Source: Loripinus fragilis (lineage: Eukaryota; Mollusca; Bivalvia; Lucinida; Lucinidae). From it: a DNA stretch of 64,000 bases. Shown piece after piece: positions 62,200 through 64,000 of the stretch. A program made the translations under genes and the position numbers. The first letter of the stretch is position 1, and every line of letters starts with the position of its first letter. The stretch lies in the NCBI GenBank assembly GCA_964019695.1, contig OZ026525.1:67563753-67627752 (forward strand), given 5' to 3'. The notes under the pieces were generated by a model. It was given only the letters and a program-made list of their open reading frames with translations, ran no database searches and was not told where the DNA came from.

Positions 62200-63775
62200 A
62201 AAATATTTTCTTAGCACAATTTAAGATAGTACCTAATTTTCACCATTTTTGAAAGGCTCGCCCCTGTCGAATATCGGTCAAAAATTCAATTTTCCAAAAA
62301 TTGCCTAAAATTGTGGAGAAACACTTCTTTTGATGAAAGGAATAAATAATTTAGCGAAAAAATATTTTCTTAGCACAATTTAAGATAGTACCTAATTTTC
62401 AATATTTTTGTAAGGTCCGCGCCTGTCAAATTTCCGTCAAAAATTCAATTTTCCAGAAATTGCCTAAAATTGTGGAAAAACACTTCTTTTGATGAAAGGA
62501 ATAAATAATTTAGCCAAAAAATATTTTCTTAGCACAAATTAAGATAGAACCTAATTTACACTATTTTTGTAAGGTCGGCGTCTGTCGAATTTCCGTCAAA
62601 AATTCAATTTTCCAAAAATTGCCTAAAATTGTGGAGAAACACTTCTTTTGATGAAAGGAATAAATAATTTAGCCAAATTTTTTTTTTTCTTAGCACAATT
62701 TATGAAAGTACCTAATTTTCACTATTTTTGTAAGGTCCGCGACAATCCAATTTTCGTCAAAAAATCAATTTTCCAAAAAAGCCTAAAATTGTGGAGAAAC
62801 ACTTCTTTTGATGAAAGGAATAAATAATTTAGCCAAAAAATATTTTCTTAGCACAATTTAAGATAGTACCTAATTTTCACTACTTTTGTTAGGTCCGTGC
62901 CTGTCGAATTTCCGTCAAAAATTCAATTTTCCAAAAATTGCCTAAAATTGTGGAGAAACACTTCTTTTGATGAAAGGAATAAATAATTTAGAGAAAAAAT
63001 ATTTTCTTTGCACAATTTAAGATAGAACAAATTTTCACTATTTTTGTAAGGTCCACGCCTGTCGAATTTCCGTTAAAAATCCAATTTTCCAAAAATTGCC
63101 TAAAATTGTGGAGAAACACTTCTTTTGATGAAAGGAATAAATAATTTAGCCAAATAATATTTTCTTAGCACATTTTCAGATAGTACAAAAATTTCAATAT
63201 TTTTGTAAGGTCCGCGCCTGTCAAATTTACGTCAAAAATTCAATTTTCTGAAAATTGCCCAAAATTGTGGAGAAACACTTCTTTTGAAGAAAGGAATAAA
63301 TAATTTAGCCAAAAATATTTTCTTAGCATAATTTAAGATAGTACCTAATTTTCACTATTTTTGTAAGGTACGCGCCTGGCGAATTTCCGTCAAAAATTCA
63401 ATTTCCAAAAATTGCCTAAAATTGTGGAGTAACACTTCTTTTGATGAAAGGAATAAATAATTTAGCCAAAAAATATTTTCTTAGCACAAATTAAGATAGT
63501 ACCTAATTTCCACTATTTTTGTAAGGTCTGCGCCTGTCGAATTTCCGTCAAAAATTCAATTTTCCAAAAATTGCCTAAAATTGTGGAGAAACACTTCTTT
63601 TGATGAAAGGAATAAATGATTAAGCCAAAAAATGTTTTCTTAGCACAATCTAAGATAGTACCTAATTTTCAATATTTTTGTAAGGGTCGTGCCTGTCGAA
63701 TTTCCATCAAAAATTCAATTTTCTAAAAATTGCCTAAAATTGTAGAGAAACACTTCTTTTGATGAAAGGAATAAA
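62200..63775. repeat. Copy of 59290-61020 lacking one monomer
   Basis: From 62200 to about 63170 it follows 59290-60260 at an offset of 2910 bp. From there to about 63775 it follows 60420-61020 at 2751 bp. The change of 159 bp means one whole CAGATAGTAC-type monomer is absent here. In the fused monomer TTTTCTTAGCA leads into CATTTTCAG, where the twin has TTCTTAGCACAATTTCAG and then TTCTGAGCACATTTTCAG in separate units. Confidence 0.82.
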
Positions 63776-64000
63776 TAATTAAGCCAAAAAATATTTTTTA
63801 GCACAATTTAAGATAGTACCTAATTTTCACTATTTTTGTAAGGTCCACGCCTGTCGAATTTCCGTCAAAAATTCAATTTTCCAAAAATTACCTAAAATTG
63901 TGGAGAAACACTTCTTTTGATGAAAGGAATAAATAATTTAGCCAAAAAATATTTTCTTAGCCCAAATTAAGATAGTACCTAGTTTTCACTATTTTTGTAA
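63775..64000. repeat. A-type satellite at right edge of window
   Basis: AATTAAGCCAAAAAATATTTTTTAGC, given here only by its parts AATTAAGCC and TATTTTTTAGC, then AAAATTACCTAAAATTG and TTAGCCCAAATTAAG, occur in the same order near 5385-5600 and 11885-12090. The array thus re-enters A-type sequence and runs on past the window. Confidence 0.7.

Larger units (their letters stand above)
1..64000. repeat. AT-rich ~159-bp satellite array filling the window
   Basis: The same unit repeats head to tail from the first base to the last, with successive units starting at 1, 160, 319 and 477. Dividing the window by about 158.6 bp gives roughly 400 copies. Most units are 155-160 bp, differing by small indels in the A and T runs. 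Conserved landmarks in nearly every unit are GTGGAGAAAC, CTTCTTTTGATGAAAGG, AATAAATAAT, GATAGTACC, TTTTTGTAAGG and TTGCCTAAAATTG. No unit is inverted and no unique spacer occurs. The array enters and leaves the window, so its true length is unknown. Satellites of nucleosome-like length in megabase arrays are typical of eukaryotic heterochromatin; a centromeric or pericentromeric role is inference. There is no gene in any stretch of the window. Confidence 0.98.

Noticed and set aside
1..64000. CRISPR array
   Set aside because: There are no short repeats separated by unique spacers. The entire 159-bp unit is conserved, and differences are point changes and small indels.
1..64000. Transposable element, LTR or terminal inverted repeats
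   Set aside because: No long open frame, no target-site duplication and no inverted copy of the monomer was found. Inverted repeats are limited to arms of 5-7 bp inside the monomer.
1..64000. Telomeric repeat, rDNA or tRNA-derived repeat
   Set aside because: No TTAGG- or TTAGGG-like short tandem repeat, no rRNA-like GC-rich segment and no tRNA A- or B-box arrangement is seen in the monomer.
1..64000. Species assignment
   Set aside because: Satellite sequences evolve too fast for recognition by eye, and no flanking gene is present. Low G+C and HOR structure fit many insects, other invertebrates and plants.

Overview
The window is one uninterrupted block of tandem satellite DNA. I count roughly 400 head-to-tail copies of an AT-rich monomer of about 159 bp (usually 155-160 bp), all in the same orientation. 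The monomer starting at base 1 repeats at 160, 319 and 477, and the register continues to base 64000. A typical monomer is about 30% G+C. I see no unique flanking sequence, no protein-coding gene, no tRNA or rRNA, no transposon and no CRISPR array. This points to eukaryotic constitutive heterochromatin, possibly pericentromeric or centromeric. The species cannot be told from the sequence. The many short open frames are the satellite read through one or two monomers; 159 is 3 x 53, so frames stay in phase.

The interest lies above the monomer. Many monomers carry recognisable variants, and the variants recur in fixed order, so the array is built of higher-order repeats (HORs) and large duplications. 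By region: 1-1379 is an 'A-type' array that also occurs at 7775-9153. 1354-3739 is a 'B-type' block of 15 monomers, near-identical to 52567-54952 more than 51 kb away. 3721-22500 is A-type, with repeat distances of 2221, 3332, 3965 and 6503 bp (14, 21, 25 and 41 monomers). 22500-23611 is a mosaic transition zone. 23612-38460 is a composite HOR of about 6817 bp (43 monomers) made of alternating steps of about 3168 and 3648 bp (20 and 23 monomers). 38460-61030 interleaves B-type modules with short A-type modules and carries an 18-monomer tandem duplication (2852 bp) and a large duplication offset by 8240 bp (52 monomers). 61030-62200 is a second mosaic zone containing the only out-of-register junction I found. 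62200-64000 returns to the preceding module and then to A-type sequence.

Within the monomer, all CpG dinucleotides of the consensus sit in one GC-rich island of about 25 bp. On the minus strand that island matches 7 of the 9 core positions of the mammalian CENP-B box. The rest holds short A and T tracts at roughly helical spacing, a 7-bp-arm inverted repeat, a TAAAT-A-ATTTA palindrome, a polyadenylation-like AATAAA and, in one variant class, a TATAAATA element. Structural and sequence observations are direct. Centromere, methylation and transcription ideas are inference. Block boundaries were found by eye from marker variants and may be off by some bases.
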